The position numbers were made by a program, and so were the translations under genes. From contig JANRMQ010000009.1 of the NCBI GenBank assembly GCA_040981125.1, forward strand, positions 62,001 through 126,000: a stretch of DNA of 64,000 nucleotides. Direction: 5' to 3'. The notes under the pieces are model-generated. The model was given only the letters and a program-made list of their open reading frames with translations. It had not been told where the DNA came from and searched no databases. Positions 26,612 to 35,781 of the stretch are shown piece after piece; the stretch's first letter is position 1; each line of letters starts with the position of its first letter. The DNA comes from DASSBQ01 sp040981125. GTDB lineage: Bacteria; Nitrospirota; Nitrospiria; Nitrospirales; Nitrospiraceae.

Positions 26612-27541
26612 TCATTGTTGAGTACTGGGCCGAGGAGATGCGATCCGCTTCCATACGTAGGTGCCGCCATGTTGCCGGGGAGGAATATTTTTTTTGTCTC
26701 CTACCCGCACATACCACCATATTCCTTTTGCCTGCGTGCCGTCCTCGGACAAGACCAATTCAAACCCACCCTCGCGATCATTGCCGGTTTGTTTCCACGT
26801 GCCATGCCATCGGCGGTCGTCAAAATTAGTAGTGGTGAATTGTCCGCCTTGCCAGGTATAGGGTCCGTTTCCGTGGCTATCCAAGGTCGCGCGGTAGGTC
26901 TTATTGTCCTCGATTTCCAGGACTTCCCATTCGCCGCTTAGGTCGTAGTTTGGAGCTGCGTTCGATAAAGAAGCGCCCTCGGCTATTCGATGCTTGAGAT
27001 CATGGGAGGTGTCGAGCTGGCCTAGGGTACCTTCTTCTCGGGCCGATTCATGCCAGGATACCAATATCCACCGGCCGTCCCGTCGCTCCAATACGCCGGT
27101 TTCCCGCAATGGAATCACCATCCGCTGGTTCGACGCTGCCTTCGATCCATGCGTGGCAACGTGACGGATATAGTCCAGTTCCATGACGAACCAGGCGATA
27201 TCCCCTCGGCGCCAAACTTGGAGATCCAAAATAGGAATCTCAAGTTTAACAACGGAATTGAATTCGCTGCGCATCTCATCGGCGAACGGTTCCCACCCGA
27301 CGTATTTCCGGCCGCCGATGCTGTAGCCGATCGCGTCCACATCATGTGACATATGTTTCGCCATAGCGGCCAAGTCTTTGTCGGCGTTCGCTTGAACGAG
27401 CATGCGGACGACGGCCTCCGGGCTCAGTTCATCGCCTGCAAACGATGGGGGAACCATCCCACCGATGAAAAGAGCCAAAAGAACCAACCTGATACAGTGC
27501 AAAAATTGGCAGAACTTTCGGGTGTGAGTCCGCTTCAACAT
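26612..27541 (-). CDS. Exported protein: NTF2/SnoaL-like domain plus C-terminal beta domain
   Basis: The protein starts at MLKRTHTRKF (about 309 residues), followed by a signal peptide (LVLLALFIGGMVPPSFAG). Residues about 35-165 resemble the SnoaL/NTF2-like fold used by ketosteroid isomerase relatives: PEAVVRMLVQANADKDLAAMAKHMSHD, GWEPFADEMRSEF and a closing RRDGRWILVSWHES. The C-terminal 110 residues (YDLSGEWEVLEIEDNKTYRATL onwards) are beta-rich and lipocalin-like. It follows the copper-protein gene on the same strand with an 88-base gap. Function is unknown. Confidence 0.7.
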   Translation of the reverse strand: MLKRTHTRKFCQFLHCIRLVLLALFIGGMVPPSFAGDELSPEAVVRMLVQANADKDLAAMAKHMSHDVDAIGYSIGGRKYVGWEPFADEMRSEFNSVVKLEIPILDLQVWRRGDIAWFVMELDYIRHVATHGSKAASNQRMVIPLRETGVLERRDGRWILVSWHESAREEGTLGQLDTSHDLKHRIAEGASLSNAAPNYDLSGEWEVLEIEDNKTYRATLDSHGNGPYTWQGGQFTTTNFDDRRWHGTWKQTGNDREGGFELVLSEDGTQAKGIWWYVRVGDKKNIPPRQHGGTYVWKRIASPRPSTQQ

Positions 27542-27609
27542 ACGTGTTATCGGGTGATAATGGCGTGGAAACAATAGCTCAGGAGGCTACCTGGGAGCTT
27601 GGCGCCTTG

Positions 27610-28383
27610 TCAATGAATTTTTCCACCGCGATCAGGCTGTCCATCGATGACTACGGCGGTGATATTATCAACCCCTCCCGCATCTAAAGCTGCAGTAAGG
27701 AGTGATCCACAGAGGGCGTCCAAATCACGGGGAAATGCGTTCATGGCACTCTCTATCCGCGCGTCTTCGATCATTTTGGTGAGCCCGTCAGTGCAGAGCA
27801 GAAGGACATCACCGGGGCTGAGCGGCTGGATCACAACATCCACATCGGATTGCGGCCCCAGACCGACCGCCCGAGAGAGCACATGTCGTTGAGGATGATG
27901 GAGCGCCTGTGTGGGTGAAATCAGGCCCTGCCTGAGATATTCCTCGACTACCGAATGGTCGCGTGTCAACTGCTTCAACATCCGGTCTCGCAGGAGATAG
28001 GCGCGGCTGTCTCCCTGATGAACTATAGTGGCGACGGAAACAGGCCGTGAACAAATATGGAGGAGCGTCAACGTGGTTCCCATTCCGGTCAGTTCGGGAT
28101 GCCGCACGGTGTGGCCGAGAATCGCCTGGTGCGCGGACTCCGCCATGTCACGTAACACCGGTTCGATATGTTCCGGCGAATGCCGCAGCAGCGCGTCTTT
28201 CCGAACCGCCTCTTCCGCGACGGTATCGACCACCAGCCGGCTGGCTACATCGCCGCCGGGATGGCCGCCCATGCCGTCGGCGACCGCCCAGAGTTGAAGT
28301 TCGGTGTGCATGAAAAAGGCATCCTGATTGGTGGGGCGGGCAAGTCCTTGATGGCTGATTCCCACCCCTGTCCATTGCATCAT
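27610..28383 (-). CDS. PP2C-family Ser/Thr phosphatase, second copy
   Basis: The protein starts at MMQWTGVGIS (about 257 residues), where homology begins. Metal-site motifs are RPTNQDAFF, VADGMGGHPGGD, HQGDSRAYL, LLCTDGLTKM and GGVDNITAVVI. It is a paralogue of the phosphatase at 5681-6496 but sits alone, without a neighbouring kinase. It starts 13 bases after the YprB-like gene stops, so they are probably cotranscribed. Confidence 0.93.
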   Translation of the reverse strand: MMQWTGVGISHQGLARPTNQDAFFMHTELQLWAVADGMGGHPGGDVASRLVVDTVAEEAVRKDALLRHSPEHIEPVLRDMAESAHQAILGHTVRHPELTGMGTTLTLLHICSRPVSVATIVHQGDSRAYLLRDRMLKQLTRDHSVVEEYLRQGLISPTQALHHPQRHVLSRAVGLGPQSDVDVVIQPLSPGDVLLLCTDGLTKMIEDARIESAMNAFPRDLDALCGSLLTAALDAGGVDNITAVVIDGQPDRGGKIH

Positions 28384-28396
28384 AAATGACAAAATC

Positions 28397-29182
28397 CTAA
28401 GCAGGGGCAGGCGAGCTGCGATGAGGATCGGGCGGCCCATAGCGGGCTATGAGCTGCGGATATAGCAATGCCGAAAGCGCCTCGAGGTTTTGCGTATCAG
28501 CCCGATTATATCGAATGAGCAGGTCCAGCGCGGCAGAATCGCCGGCACGCCAACGGTGCCAGAGCCTCACGGCTTCCCAGCCGTCCAGTGAGCTGATGTC
28601 GGAATCACGAATGATGTCGAAGTCGCGCTCGATAGACTTGAGTCCGCCCGTCAGATTGAGTCGCCGGGCGGCAAAACAAAGATCGAAGTGGGGCAGATCA
28701 AACCGCACCTGCGGGAACTTGGCCTTCAGATAAGGCACGTCGAAGACGCTTCCGAAGAAGGTCACCAGGAGATCGGCTTGATCGAACTCTTCCTGCAGGC
28801 GGTCCGGCGACAGAGACTCGCCATGGATCAACGTGGTCATCCGACCATTCCGATACAGCCCCACCATGGTGACGGATCCGTCGTAGACGGACGTCCCTGT
28901 CGTTTCGATATCCATATAAAGAATGCGGTGCCCGAACGTGTCGAAGAGACGCCAGTGTTCTTTGGTTTGGAGGCAACGGGCGAAATAACGCGAGTCGCCT
29001 TTTTCAAGAGCCGATGCCGCGTCGGTCACCTGACGGTCGTACAAGCCTTTCCGTTCCATGGAAATGCCCGAAACGGCGTGCCGATGCAAGAAGGCGGTCC
29101 AATCACGAATGCCGTCAAGCCACAGCCGGCGTTCCGTCGAGGGGCCGATTCCCTTGAGATGCACGAAGGTCGAGGTCAACAT
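28397..29182 (-). CDS. RNase H-fold exonuclease-like protein (YprB domain)
   Basis: The protein starts at MLTSTFVHLKGIG (about 261 residues). The N-terminal 30 residues look like a helix-hairpin-helix (HLKGIGPSTERRLWLDGI). A DEDD-type nuclease domain follows: ILYMDIETTGTSV (DxE), LLVTFFGSVFDVPYLKAKFP (second Asp), HFDLCFAARRLNLTGGLKSIER, and the final IRYNRADTQNLEAL (YxxxD). YprB-like proteins are predicted 3'-5' exonucleases. Upstream codons in this frame overlap the region before the divergent gene and lack homology. Confidence 0.85.
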   Translation of the reverse strand: MLTSTFVHLKGIGPSTERRLWLDGIRDWTAFLHRHAVSGISMERKGLYDRQVTDAASALEKGDSRYFARCLQTKEHWRLFDTFGHRILYMDIETTGTSVYDGSVTMVGLYRNGRMTTLIHGESLSPDRLQEEFDQADLLVTFFGSVFDVPYLKAKFPQVRFDLPHFDLCFAARRLNLTGGLKSIERDFDIIRDSDISSLDGWEAVRLWHRWRAGDSAALDLLIRYNRADTQNLEALSALLYPQLIARYGPPDPHRSSPAPA

Positions 29183-29312
29183 AAGCAGGCGAGTCCGCCG
29201 TGCCGGGATTGTAGCCTTGATTTCAAAGGATAAACAAGCTAGAGTCGGCGACCGACACGAACACAATTCATTCCATTCTTTCTCACAAAATCGTCCACAA
29301 GATTCAGGCGGC

Positions 29313-29699
29313 ATGGTGGAACCGGCAAACAAGCGAATCCGAATCAGAGTCGGCGGCATTCAGCTCGATGCGGAGCTCAAAACAAACCGAACCGCGGAAG
29401 AAATTTATAAGGCATTGCCAATTGAGGACCAGCTCAACGTCTGGGGAGAGGAATTCCATTTTAAGATTCCCGGTGTCAAAGATCATCGAGAAACGGCGAC
29501 CACGCAGGTGAAGGTGGGGGATGTGGGATTTTGGGGCGCCGGCCAAGTCCTGACCATATTTTTCGGCCGGACCCCCATGAGCATGGGAGCGGACCCCGTA
29601 CCGGCTGATCGCGTCAATATCGTGGGGCGAATCCTCGGTGACGCGACCGTGCTTCGCCAGGCGATGGCCTCATCAAAAATCCGCGTCGAGCCGCTCTAG
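29313..29699 (+). CDS. Cyclophilin-like-fold protein (TM1367/DUF3830 type)
   Basis: The start at MVEPANKRIRIRVGG gives 128 residues. The fold is recognised from IQLDAELKTNRTAEEIYKALP, WGEEFHFKIP, VKVGDVGFWGAGQVLTIFFGRTP and VNIVGRI. These small beta-barrel proteins resemble cyclophilin but lack its catalytic residues; their role is unknown. It opens a plus-strand run with two DUF507 genes. Confidence 0.8.
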   Translation: MVEPANKRIRIRVGGIQLDAELKTNRTAEEIYKALPIEDQLNVWGEEFHFKIPGVKDHRETATTQVKVGDVGFWGAGQVLTIFFGRTPMSMGADPVPADRVNIVGRILGDATVLRQAMASSKIRVEPL

Positions 29700-29719
29700 C
29701 AGAACCAGCCGGACTCCGT

Positions 29720-30001
29720 ATGCGACTGGCCAAAGAACGTATCCAACACATGGCCGAGGGCCTGATCAGCCGATTGGAACAACAAGGCTATATCGAGGTC
29801 ACGGGCGAGAAGAAGGCCTTGCGCGAGTCGATCCAGCACACGATCACCGAAGAATTGGCGGTTGAGGACCGGTTGAACGCGGAAGTCCGTCAACTTATGA
29901 AGACGTACGAGAGGGAAATCGAACAAGGCAAGGCGGACTATCAAAAGATGTTTACGATGATCAAGCAGAAGCTGGTGCGCGAGCGGGGAATCATTCTGTA
30001 A
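29720..30001 (+). CDS. DUF507 protein, first of a tandem pair
   Basis: The 93 residues are almost all helical and highly charged. The pattern MRLAKERIQHMAEGLISRLE, an acidic middle and ADYQKMFTMIKQKLVRERG matches DUF507. It has no signal or membrane segment. It lies 20 bases after the cyclophilin-like gene and 42 bases before a second DUF507 gene. Function is unknown. Confidence 0.8.
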   Translation: MRLAKERIQHMAEGLISRLEQQGYIEVTGEKKALRESIQHTITEELAVEDRLNAEVRQLMKTYEREIEQGKADYQKMFTMIKQKLVRERGIIL

Positions 30002-30043
30002 ATTCCGCCAACTCAACACGTAGAGCTTTCAGCGACCCTTATT

Positions 30044-30319
30044 ATGTTGAGCGAAGACAAAGCCAGCCACCTCTCTCATCTGATTCTCGGCGCGTTGAAG
30101 AAGAGCGTTCTGTGCCGGATGAAAGAAGAAGACGGACGCGTGTTGCGGGAAATCAAACGAGTGCTGGCGTCCGAGATGGCTCTGGAGGAGGGCATCGACC
30201 GCAAAGTAAGAGCCAGGTTGGCATCCTATTCCCGTCCAATTGCCGAGGGCAGCGCCGAATGGGATGTCCTCTACCGAAAAACGTTCGAGGAAGAACAACG
30301 CAAACAATCGAAGCCGTAA
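30044..30319 (+). CDS. DUF507 protein, second of a tandem pair
   Basis: The 91 residues include MLSEDKASHLSHLILGALKK, VLREIKRVLASEMALEEGID and EWDVLYRKTFEEEQRK. It aligns with the first copy around the helix-acidic turn-helix core, but the two are well diverged, so the duplication is old. It may act as a heteromer with its neighbour. Confidence 0.8.
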   Translation: MLSEDKASHLSHLILGALKKSVLCRMKEEDGRVLREIKRVLASEMALEEGIDRKVRARLASYSRPIAEGSAEWDVLYRKTFEEEQRKQSKP

Positions 30320-30352
30320 TCGCCCGCCTTGACGTTGTGAATAGGTGACTCT

Positions 30353-30793
30353 ATGAAATGGATCATGGTTCCTCTTTCGGTCCTCATGCTGGCGGCGGTC
30401 GTCTCATGCACGAAATCCAAGCCCAAACCACTGGTGCCGCTGAATCTCGGGACCGGAGCCACCTCGGAAGCTCAAGCATTGACGCAGCGCGGCACGCAGG
30501 CCTACGCGGCCATGCAGTTCGCGGAGGCGAAATCATATTTTGATCAGGCGGTCAAGGCGGCTCCGGATTCCGGCCCGGCCCATTACAATTTAGCCCTCGC
30601 GCTCAATGCTGTCGGAGAAACGGAGCAAGCGCACCAGCATTTCATCGAGGCGGCGAATCTGGCTCCCGGCGATAAAGTAATATGGGATTCGCCGGCGCTG
30701 CGACCGTTCGGCAGCCCGGCTGCGCCGAAAGGTCCACCCAAAGAACATCCTCACGGAACACAACGGCCGGTATTCGGTGGAGGCCCGCGGTAG
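30353..30793 (+). CDS. TPR-containing lipoprotein
   Basis: This 146-residue protein has a signal with a lipobox (LMLAAVVSC), lipidated at Cys19. Two tetratricopeptide repeats follow: RGTQAYAAMQFAEAKSYFDQAVKAAPDSG and HYNLALALNAVGETEQAHQHFIEAANLAPGD. The C-terminal tail is Pro/Gly-rich. It is anchored to a membrane face in the periplasm and likely acts as a protein-binding scaffold. Confidence 0.85.
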   Translation: MKWIMVPLSVLMLAAVVSCTKSKPKPLVPLNLGTGATSEAQALTQRGTQAYAAMQFAEAKSYFDQAVKAAPDSGPAHYNLALALNAVGETEQAHQHFIEAANLAPGDKVIWDSPALRPFGSPAAPKGPPKEHPHGTQRPVFGGGPR

Positions 30794-30818
30794 CAAGAGC
30801 AAGGGGGAATCGAGACCC

Positions 30819-31292
30819 ATGGCGAAAGACCTCATGCCTGGTGACAAGGCGCCCGAATTCTCACTGCCGGACCAGGACGGAAAGACCGTCACCCTCAAGA
30901 GCTTCAAGGGGCGCCAGGTCGTGCTGTATTTTTATCCGAAGGACGACACTCCGGGTTGCACCAAGGAGGCGTGCGGATTTCGCGATTCGCTGGAGTCGGT
31001 CAAGCAAGCCGGCGGAGTGGTGCTCGGCGTCAGCCTGGACGATGGAGCCTCCCATCAGAAGTTTATTGCCAAATATGGACTCCCGTTTTCGCTCTTGAGC
31101 GATGTGGACGCGCAGGTGTCCAAAATCTATGGGGTTTATAAACAAAAGAACATGTATGGCAAGAAATATTGGGGCATCGAACGATCAACCTTCGTGATCG
31201 ATTCAGCCGGCAACCTGAAGGCCATTTTCAAACGGGTCAAAGTGGATGGCCATCTTGATGAGGTCTTGGCCGCCCTTCGCAGTACCGCATAG
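30819..31292 (+). CDS. bcp: Thioredoxin-dependent peroxiredoxin Bcp (PrxQ)
   Basis: The start at MAKDLMPGDKAPEF has a purine-rich AAGGGGGAA site upstream and gives 157 residues. The active site reads YPKDDTPGCTKEACGFRD, with the peroxidatic Cys in PGCT and the resolving Cys five residues later, which is the PrxQ arrangement. It reduces hydrogen peroxide and organic hydroperoxides using thioredoxin. The sequence STFVIDSAGNLKAIF near the end is typical. Confidence 0.96.
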   Translation: MAKDLMPGDKAPEFSLPDQDGKTVTLKSFKGRQVVLYFYPKDDTPGCTKEACGFRDSLESVKQAGGVVLGVSLDDGASHQKFIAKYGLPFSLLSDVDAQVSKIYGVYKQKNMYGKKYWGIERSTFVIDSAGNLKAIFKRVKVDGHLDEVLAALRSTA

Positions 31293-31332
31293 TTTTTGTG
31301 CTCCTTCACTTGGGCAGTCCGTCCGGTTTTAC

Positions 31333-31572
31333 ATGAATACTGCCGAGAAATCACGGCACGCCGCGCGCGCCGCCGGGCTCAGTCTTTTACCCGGTCTCGG
31401 CCATCTCTATATCGGAGAAAGGCGCGGCTATCGGCTGCTCCTGGTTTCCGTCACCGCGATACTTGTCGCCTGGCGGTTTTGGCCGCCGGCGATCTGGCTG
31501 TATCTCGTATTGGCGGCGGGCTCAGCGTGGGATACCTACCTGATGGTCACTCGTGATCGAGGCTTATGGTGA
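31333..31572 (+). CDS. Small membrane protein, 79 aa
   Basis: The start at MNTAEKSRHAARAAG is the first Met after the bcp stop. A Gly-rich hairpin motif GLSLLPGLGHLYIGERRGYRLLL leads into two hydrophobic helices (LLLVSVTAILVAWRFW and AIWLYLVLAAGSAWDTYLMV). The GxGHxYxGERxxG pattern resembles the TM2-type small membrane domain. Its stop overlaps the next gene by seven bases. Function is unknown. Confidence 0.65.
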   Translation: MNTAEKSRHAARAAGLSLLPGLGHLYIGERRGYRLLLVSVTAILVAWRFWPPAIWLYLVLAAGSAWDTYLMVTRDRGLW

Positions 31573-32495
31573 GGCCTCTTTTTCTCGTTTATCGAAACCG
31601 ATTTATTCGCATACCGAAGCAACCATGTCTTTATTGCTCGCTTGGATGCCGGATTTTCCTGTTATGGGTGATGCTCGGGATTCTATCCGGGACGACCGCC
31701 GCGGCGCCGGCCAAGAGAACGGGACTGCTCCACACCAAAGATGCGCTCACGATACCGAATCGAGCCGCCAAGGTGGAGGCGCGGTTGATACAGCAAGGCT
31801 TGATCGGAGAAACCGGCCTGGGTGGCGAATCATTGCAACTCGAGATCGCGGGTAAGACCGTGGCCACGGCAATGACGGGAGGAGACGGACGAGCCTACTT
31901 TGAGTACACCCCCAAAATGCGGGGAAACGTACCGTTTACCGTGGCGCTTGCCGATTCACCGCGGGTCGAGGCCTCCTCGGCGGCTGGTTTGTTGGCGGTA
32001 TGGGAGCATCGAAGACCGATCTTGCTCGTAGAGGCCTCGGCGCTGGCGGAACAAGAGCCGGAGCCTCCTGCGCCGGCCCTGCCGTTTGGGAAGTCTGCTG
32101 TCGCGCCACTACGCCCATCGCCGGACGCAGCGGAAGAACTGAAGAGAATGGCGCAGTTCTACTATAATGTGATCTATGTGGCTGGGCAGGCCGAAGGACC
32201 GTTCTCCGAGGCAAGAATCGGGCAGTTCCGACAGTGGTTGTCCGACCATGGATTTCCGGCCGGGCTCATCATTCATGCAGAAATCAATTCCACAGGATTG
32301 GGTGCCACGCTGGACGATTTGAAACAAGAGGGATGGACTGCGATGAAGAGCGGCATCGGCCGGTCCCCTGCGTTTGCCGCCACGCTGGTAGAGCGCCGGA
32401 TGGAAGCGGTCCTGGTGCCCGAACCAAGGAAGGGCGACGTGCCGCGCAAAGCGAAAACGGCGAAAGATTGGAAGGACGTTCGTAAGAAACTGTAA
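31566..32495 (+). CDS. Exported protein with Ig-like and alpha/beta regions, unknown function
   Basis: This 309-residue protein has a hydrophobic segment near residues 28-48 (CRIFLLWVMLGILSGTTAAAP) that suggests a signal peptide, possibly with a later start. Residues about 60-135 look like an Ig-type beta domain (VEARLIQQGLIGETGLGGESLQLEIAGKTVA, then FEYTPKMRGNVPFTVAL). After a Pro-rich linker, the C-terminal part (MAQFYYNVIYVAGQ, FRQWLSDHGFPAGLIIHAEIN, MKSGIGRSPAFAATLVERRMEAVLVPEP) looks like an alpha/beta fold reminiscent of HAD-like LNS2 domains, but no catalytic Asp motif is seen. Confidence 0.65.
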   Translation: MVRPLFLVYRNRFIRIPKQPCLYCSLGCRIFLLWVMLGILSGTTAAAPAKRTGLLHTKDALTIPNRAAKVEARLIQQGLIGETGLGGESLQLEIAGKTVATAMTGGDGRAYFEYTPKMRGNVPFTVALADSPRVEASSAAGLLAVWEHRRPILLVEASALAEQEPEPPAPALPFGKSAVAPLRPSPDAAEELKRMAQFYYNVIYVAGQAEGPFSEARIGQFRQWLSDHGFPAGLIIHAEINSTGLGATLDDLKQEGWTAMKSGIGRSPAFAATLVERRMEAVLVPEPRKGDVPRKAKTAKDWKDVRKKL

Positions 32496-32584
32496 GCCGC
32501 GTCGGTGCGGCGGTTCACTCCGGCCTTCCGACCGTGCTATCTTGCACCGTCGGGAATGTTCACTTTTCAGGAGATCACGCGACC

Positions 32585-33364
32585 ATGTTGCTGGATGGTA
32601 AAAAGGGATTAATCATCGGCGTAGCGAACAAACATAGCATTGCCTGGGCCATCGCGCAGGCGGCGGCGCGGGAAGGCGCCCAGCTCTTTTTTAACTATCA
32701 GAATGACCGGTTGAGAGAGAATGTTGAAGAACTGGTCGGCGGCTTGCCCGGTTCAGAGGCCATGGCTTGCGACGTCGGCGACGACGGCCAAATCGAAGCG
32801 CTTATGAAGCAGGTGGGGGCGAAATTCGACCGGCTGGATTTCGTGATCCATTCGGTCGCCTTCGCGCCCCGTGAAGAATTGACGGGGCAGTTTGTGAACA
32901 CGACACGCCAAGGATTTGCTACAGCCCTGGACGTAAGCGCCTATTCACTCGTTGCGGTGAGCAGAGCCGCTGTGCCGTTGATGTCCCAGGGAGGGGCGAT
33001 TGTGACGTTGACCTACCTGGGCAGCGAACGGGTTGTCCCCCATTACAACGTCATGGGAGTGGCGAAGGCGGCGCTGGAAGCGACCGTGCGCTATCTTGCT
33101 CACGACCTTGGTCCGAAAAATATCCGTGTCAACGCCGTTTCTGCCGGTCCGATCAAAACCCTTGCCGCGCGCGGGGTATCAGGGATCAGCAAGATGGTCG
33201 ATCATCACAAAGAATTCGCCCCGCTGCGCCGGGCGACTGAGCAGGCCGAGGTGGGAGATACGGCGCTCTATCTGATCAGCCCGCTTGGTCGTGGGGTAAC
33301 AGGCGAAGTGATCTATGTGGACGGGGGCTATCACATTCTTGGGTCTCTGGCCTCCGCCGACTAG
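32585..33364 (+). CDS. fabI: Enoyl-ACP reductase FabI
   Basis: The start at MLLDGKKGLIIGVAN gives 259 residues. The NAD-binding pattern of FabI is present: GLIIGVANKHSIAWAIAQAAA, then DVGDDGQIEALM, FVIHSVAFAP, and the catalytic Tyr and Lys in HYNVMGVAKAALEATVRYLA. It ends ITGEVIYVDGG-like (VTGEVIYVDGGYHILG). It performs the last reduction in each fatty-acid elongation cycle. accD elsewhere in the window feeds the same pathway. Confidence 0.96.
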   Translation: MLLDGKKGLIIGVANKHSIAWAIAQAAAREGAQLFFNYQNDRLRENVEELVGGLPGSEAMACDVGDDGQIEALMKQVGAKFDRLDFVIHSVAFAPREELTGQFVNTTRQGFATALDVSAYSLVAVSRAAVPLMSQGGAIVTLTYLGSERVVPHYNVMGVAKAALEATVRYLAHDLGPKNIRVNAVSAGPIKTLAARGVSGISKMVDHHKEFAPLRRATEQAEVGDTALYLISPLGRGVTGEVIYVDGGYHILGSLASAD

Positions 33365-33402
33365 CGTCGCGTCTCAGCCGTTGGGCCCCGGATTCTTCCT
33401 GA

Positions 33403-34323
33403 ATGGCGCCCATGCAGATGTCCTTCCTTGCCCGGAACGAAACACTCATCCTTCTCCTCCGGATGACCGCGGCTGTTCTCATTCCGCTGCAGACCGCATT
33501 CGCCTCCGCCGGCATTCACCACCCGACCGATCGAGCCGACGCCGGGCTAATCGGAAACGTAAGCACGATTGAAACAATCGAGGACTTGGTCAGGGAGACG
33601 CATTCCTATGATAAGTCCGGCCGCTTGTTGCAGCGCGTCCAGGAACCGGTTGAAGGGCAGGGTGGGATCGGGCGGATCGCCGTTACCTCCGAATACGATT
33701 CAGCCGGTTTGAGCAGGCTCGATACGATTCGTGATCATGCCGGGGCGCCGATCAAACACACGGTGTATCTCCATGATGATCACGGACGCCGGCTGGCGGA
33801 AGTCACGGCCTGGGCCGATGGGATGTTCGCCAATAGCTCCTTTTATGAGTATGACGACAAGAACCGCCGCATTCGTGAACTCCATTTCAATGCGCCGAAT
33901 CTGATCAATCAGAATCGCTACCGATACGATAACCAGGGGCGGATGGTCGAGGAAATCTACAGCAGAAATTATGAGTATGAGGAAGGTTCCGGCCAGCTGC
34001 GTCAGTTCCCAAGGGCCACGGCCGGCTATCATGTCACTGTCCGCTACAATGAAAAGGGTTTCATCGGCGAAAAACTCATCTCTGATTTGCGCGGTGTGCG
34101 ACAGTCACGATCCGAATTCGACTACGATCTACACGGCCAGCAGACCGAGGAGCGCATCTACGATCGAAAAGGCCGGTTGACCGGCCGGAAGCGGTATGAA
34201 TATTCGTATGATGCCCGAGGAAACTGGATTACGGAAACGCTGCACTGGTGGACCTTTGCGGCCGGGGGGCCTCACCTGAAGCAGGCACACTCGAGGCGGC
34301 GCGTCATCGTCTATTTTCCATAG
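33403..34323 (+). CDS. Exported YD-repeat-like protein
   Basis: This 306-residue protein has an N-terminal signal (LLLRMTAAVLIPLQTAFASAG). It then has a series of YD/RHS-like units: SYDKSGRLLQRVQEP, SEYDSAGLSRLDTIRDHAG, YLHDDHGRRLAEVT, YEYDDKNRRIRELHF, YRYDNQGRMVEEIY, RYNEKGFIGEKL, DYDLHGQQTEERIYDRKGR and YSYDARGNWITETLHWW. Such repeats form a beta-strand wrap in RHS toxins and in small exported proteins. It is far too short to be an RHS toxin shell, and no toxin domain follows. Confidence 0.75.
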   Translation: MAPMQMSFLARNETLILLLRMTAAVLIPLQTAFASAGIHHPTDRADAGLIGNVSTIETIEDLVRETHSYDKSGRLLQRVQEPVEGQGGIGRIAVTSEYDSAGLSRLDTIRDHAGAPIKHTVYLHDDHGRRLAEVTAWADGMFANSSFYEYDDKNRRIRELHFNAPNLINQNRYRYDNQGRMVEEIYSRNYEYEEGSGQLRQFPRATAGYHVTVRYNEKGFIGEKLISDLRGVRQSRSEFDYDLHGQQTEERIYDRKGRLTGRKRYEYSYDARGNWITETLHWWTFAAGGPHLKQAHSRRRVIVYFP

Positions 34324-34419
34324 GCTTGTCCGGCCTGGTCCATTCTTTCCTTTTGCGGCATGTCTGCTTTAAAATAAGGCATTCTTTACCATTTGACCCG
34401 TTCAGAAGGCGTCGGGCGG

Positions 34420-35781
34420 ATGCGGGCCAAGACCAGTTTTCATTGCCAGGCATGCGGCCACCAAGCTCCACGGTGGCTGGGACGTTGTCCCGATTGCGGC
34501 GCCTGGAATACCCTAAAGGAAGAACGGGTTCCGGTTGCTCCCAAAGGACGGCAACCGCTTGTGAAGGCCGCCGGTTCCGGCGCGACTCCGATCTGTGACA
34601 TCGAAGTCATTGGAGAGAGCCGCCGCAACACGGGCATGGGAGAATTTGACCGTGTGTTGGGGGGAGGCGTCATCCCCGGCTCACTTGTGCTGATCGGCGG
34701 AGATCCCGGTATCGGAAAAACGACTCTGTTGCTGCAAGCCCTGCCGGGCCTGGGACTTTCCGAGGAGCAGGTGCTGTATGTGTCGGGCGAAGAATCGCCA
34801 AGACAGATCAAAATGCGCGGGCAACGGCTTGGGGTTGAAAATCGGAATCTGTTGATTCTGGCGGAAACCTCGCTCGAGCAGATTCTCAAATCCATTCAGG
34901 AGATTCAGCCGGCCGCCGTCGTCGTGGACTCCATTCAAACCGTGTATACCGAGCAACTGACGTCCGCCCCCGGAAGCATCAGCCAAGTGCAGGAAGTCGC
35001 CGGCCAGTTGATGTGGTTTGCCAAGCGCAGCAGCGTGCCGGTGTTTATCATCGGCCACGTGACCAAGGAGGGCGCGATCGCGGGCCCCCGATTGCTCGAA
35101 CATATCGTGGATACGGTGCTGTATTTTGAGGGAGACAAGGGCCATAGCTATCGGATTCTGCGCGCAGTGAAGAACCGGTTCGGCTCGACGAACGAAATCG
35201 GCGTGTTTGAGATGAAGGAGAGCGGCTTGGCCGAAGTCGCCAACCCCTCCGAATTGTTTCTCGCCGAGCGGCCGCTGCAGAGCACCGGCTCGGTGGTGGT
35301 GTCCAGTCTGGAAGGAACCCGTCCTATTCTCGTAGAATTACAGGCGCTGGTGTCCCCGACGTCCTACGCCATGCCGAAGCGCATGGCCAATGGGGTGGAG
35401 ATGAACCGGCTCTCCTTGCTGCTCGCCGTGATGGAAAAGCGGTTGGGATTGCATCTCTCCGGCCAGGATGTCTATGTGAATGTGGTCAGCGGTATCCAGC
35501 TCGAAGAGCCGGCGATTGATCTCGGATTGGTCACCGCGATTACGTCGAGTCTGCGGGAGACCTCGATCGATCACTTCACCATGATCATGGGAGAAGTGGG
35601 CTTGGGCGGAGAGGTCCGGGCCATCAACCAGGCGGAGTTGCGGATTCGGGAAGCGGCCAAAATGGGCTTCCGCCGTTGTCTCCTGCCTGAGCGGAATTTG
35701 GCCAAACTTGATGCGATTGACGGGATTGAACTCATCGGTATTCGTGAAGTAGGAGAAGCGTTGGATGCGGTACTCGCCTAA
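34420..35781 (+). CDS. radA: DNA repair protein RadA
   Basis: The start at MRAKTSFHCQACG gives 453 residues. The parts are the N-terminal zinc finger (CQACGHQAPRWLGRCPDC), a RecA-like ATPase with GDPGIGKTTLLLQ (Walker A), the RadA-specific KNRFGST motif, and a C-terminal Lon-protease-like domain (YVNVVSGIQLEEPAIDLGLVTAI). It helps branch migration in recombination. The LolB-like gene starts inside its last codons. Confidence 0.97.
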   Translation: MRAKTSFHCQACGHQAPRWLGRCPDCGAWNTLKEERVPVAPKGRQPLVKAAGSGATPICDIEVIGESRRNTGMGEFDRVLGGGVIPGSLVLIGGDPGIGKTTLLLQALPGLGLSEEQVLYVSGEESPRQIKMRGQRLGVENRNLLILAETSLEQILKSIQEIQPAAVVVDSIQTVYTEQLTSAPGSISQVQEVAGQLMWFAKRSSVPVFIIGHVTKEGAIAGPRLLEHIVDTVLYFEGDKGHSYRILRAVKNRFGSTNEIGVFEMKESGLAEVANPSELFLAERPLQSTGSVVVSSLEGTRPILVELQALVSPTSYAMPKRMANGVEMNRLSLLLAVMEKRLGLHLSGQDVYVNVVSGIQLEEPAIDLGLVTAITSSLRETSIDHFTMIMGEVGLGGEVRAINQAELRIREAAKMGFRRCLLPERNLAKLDAIDGIELIGIREVGEALDAVLA

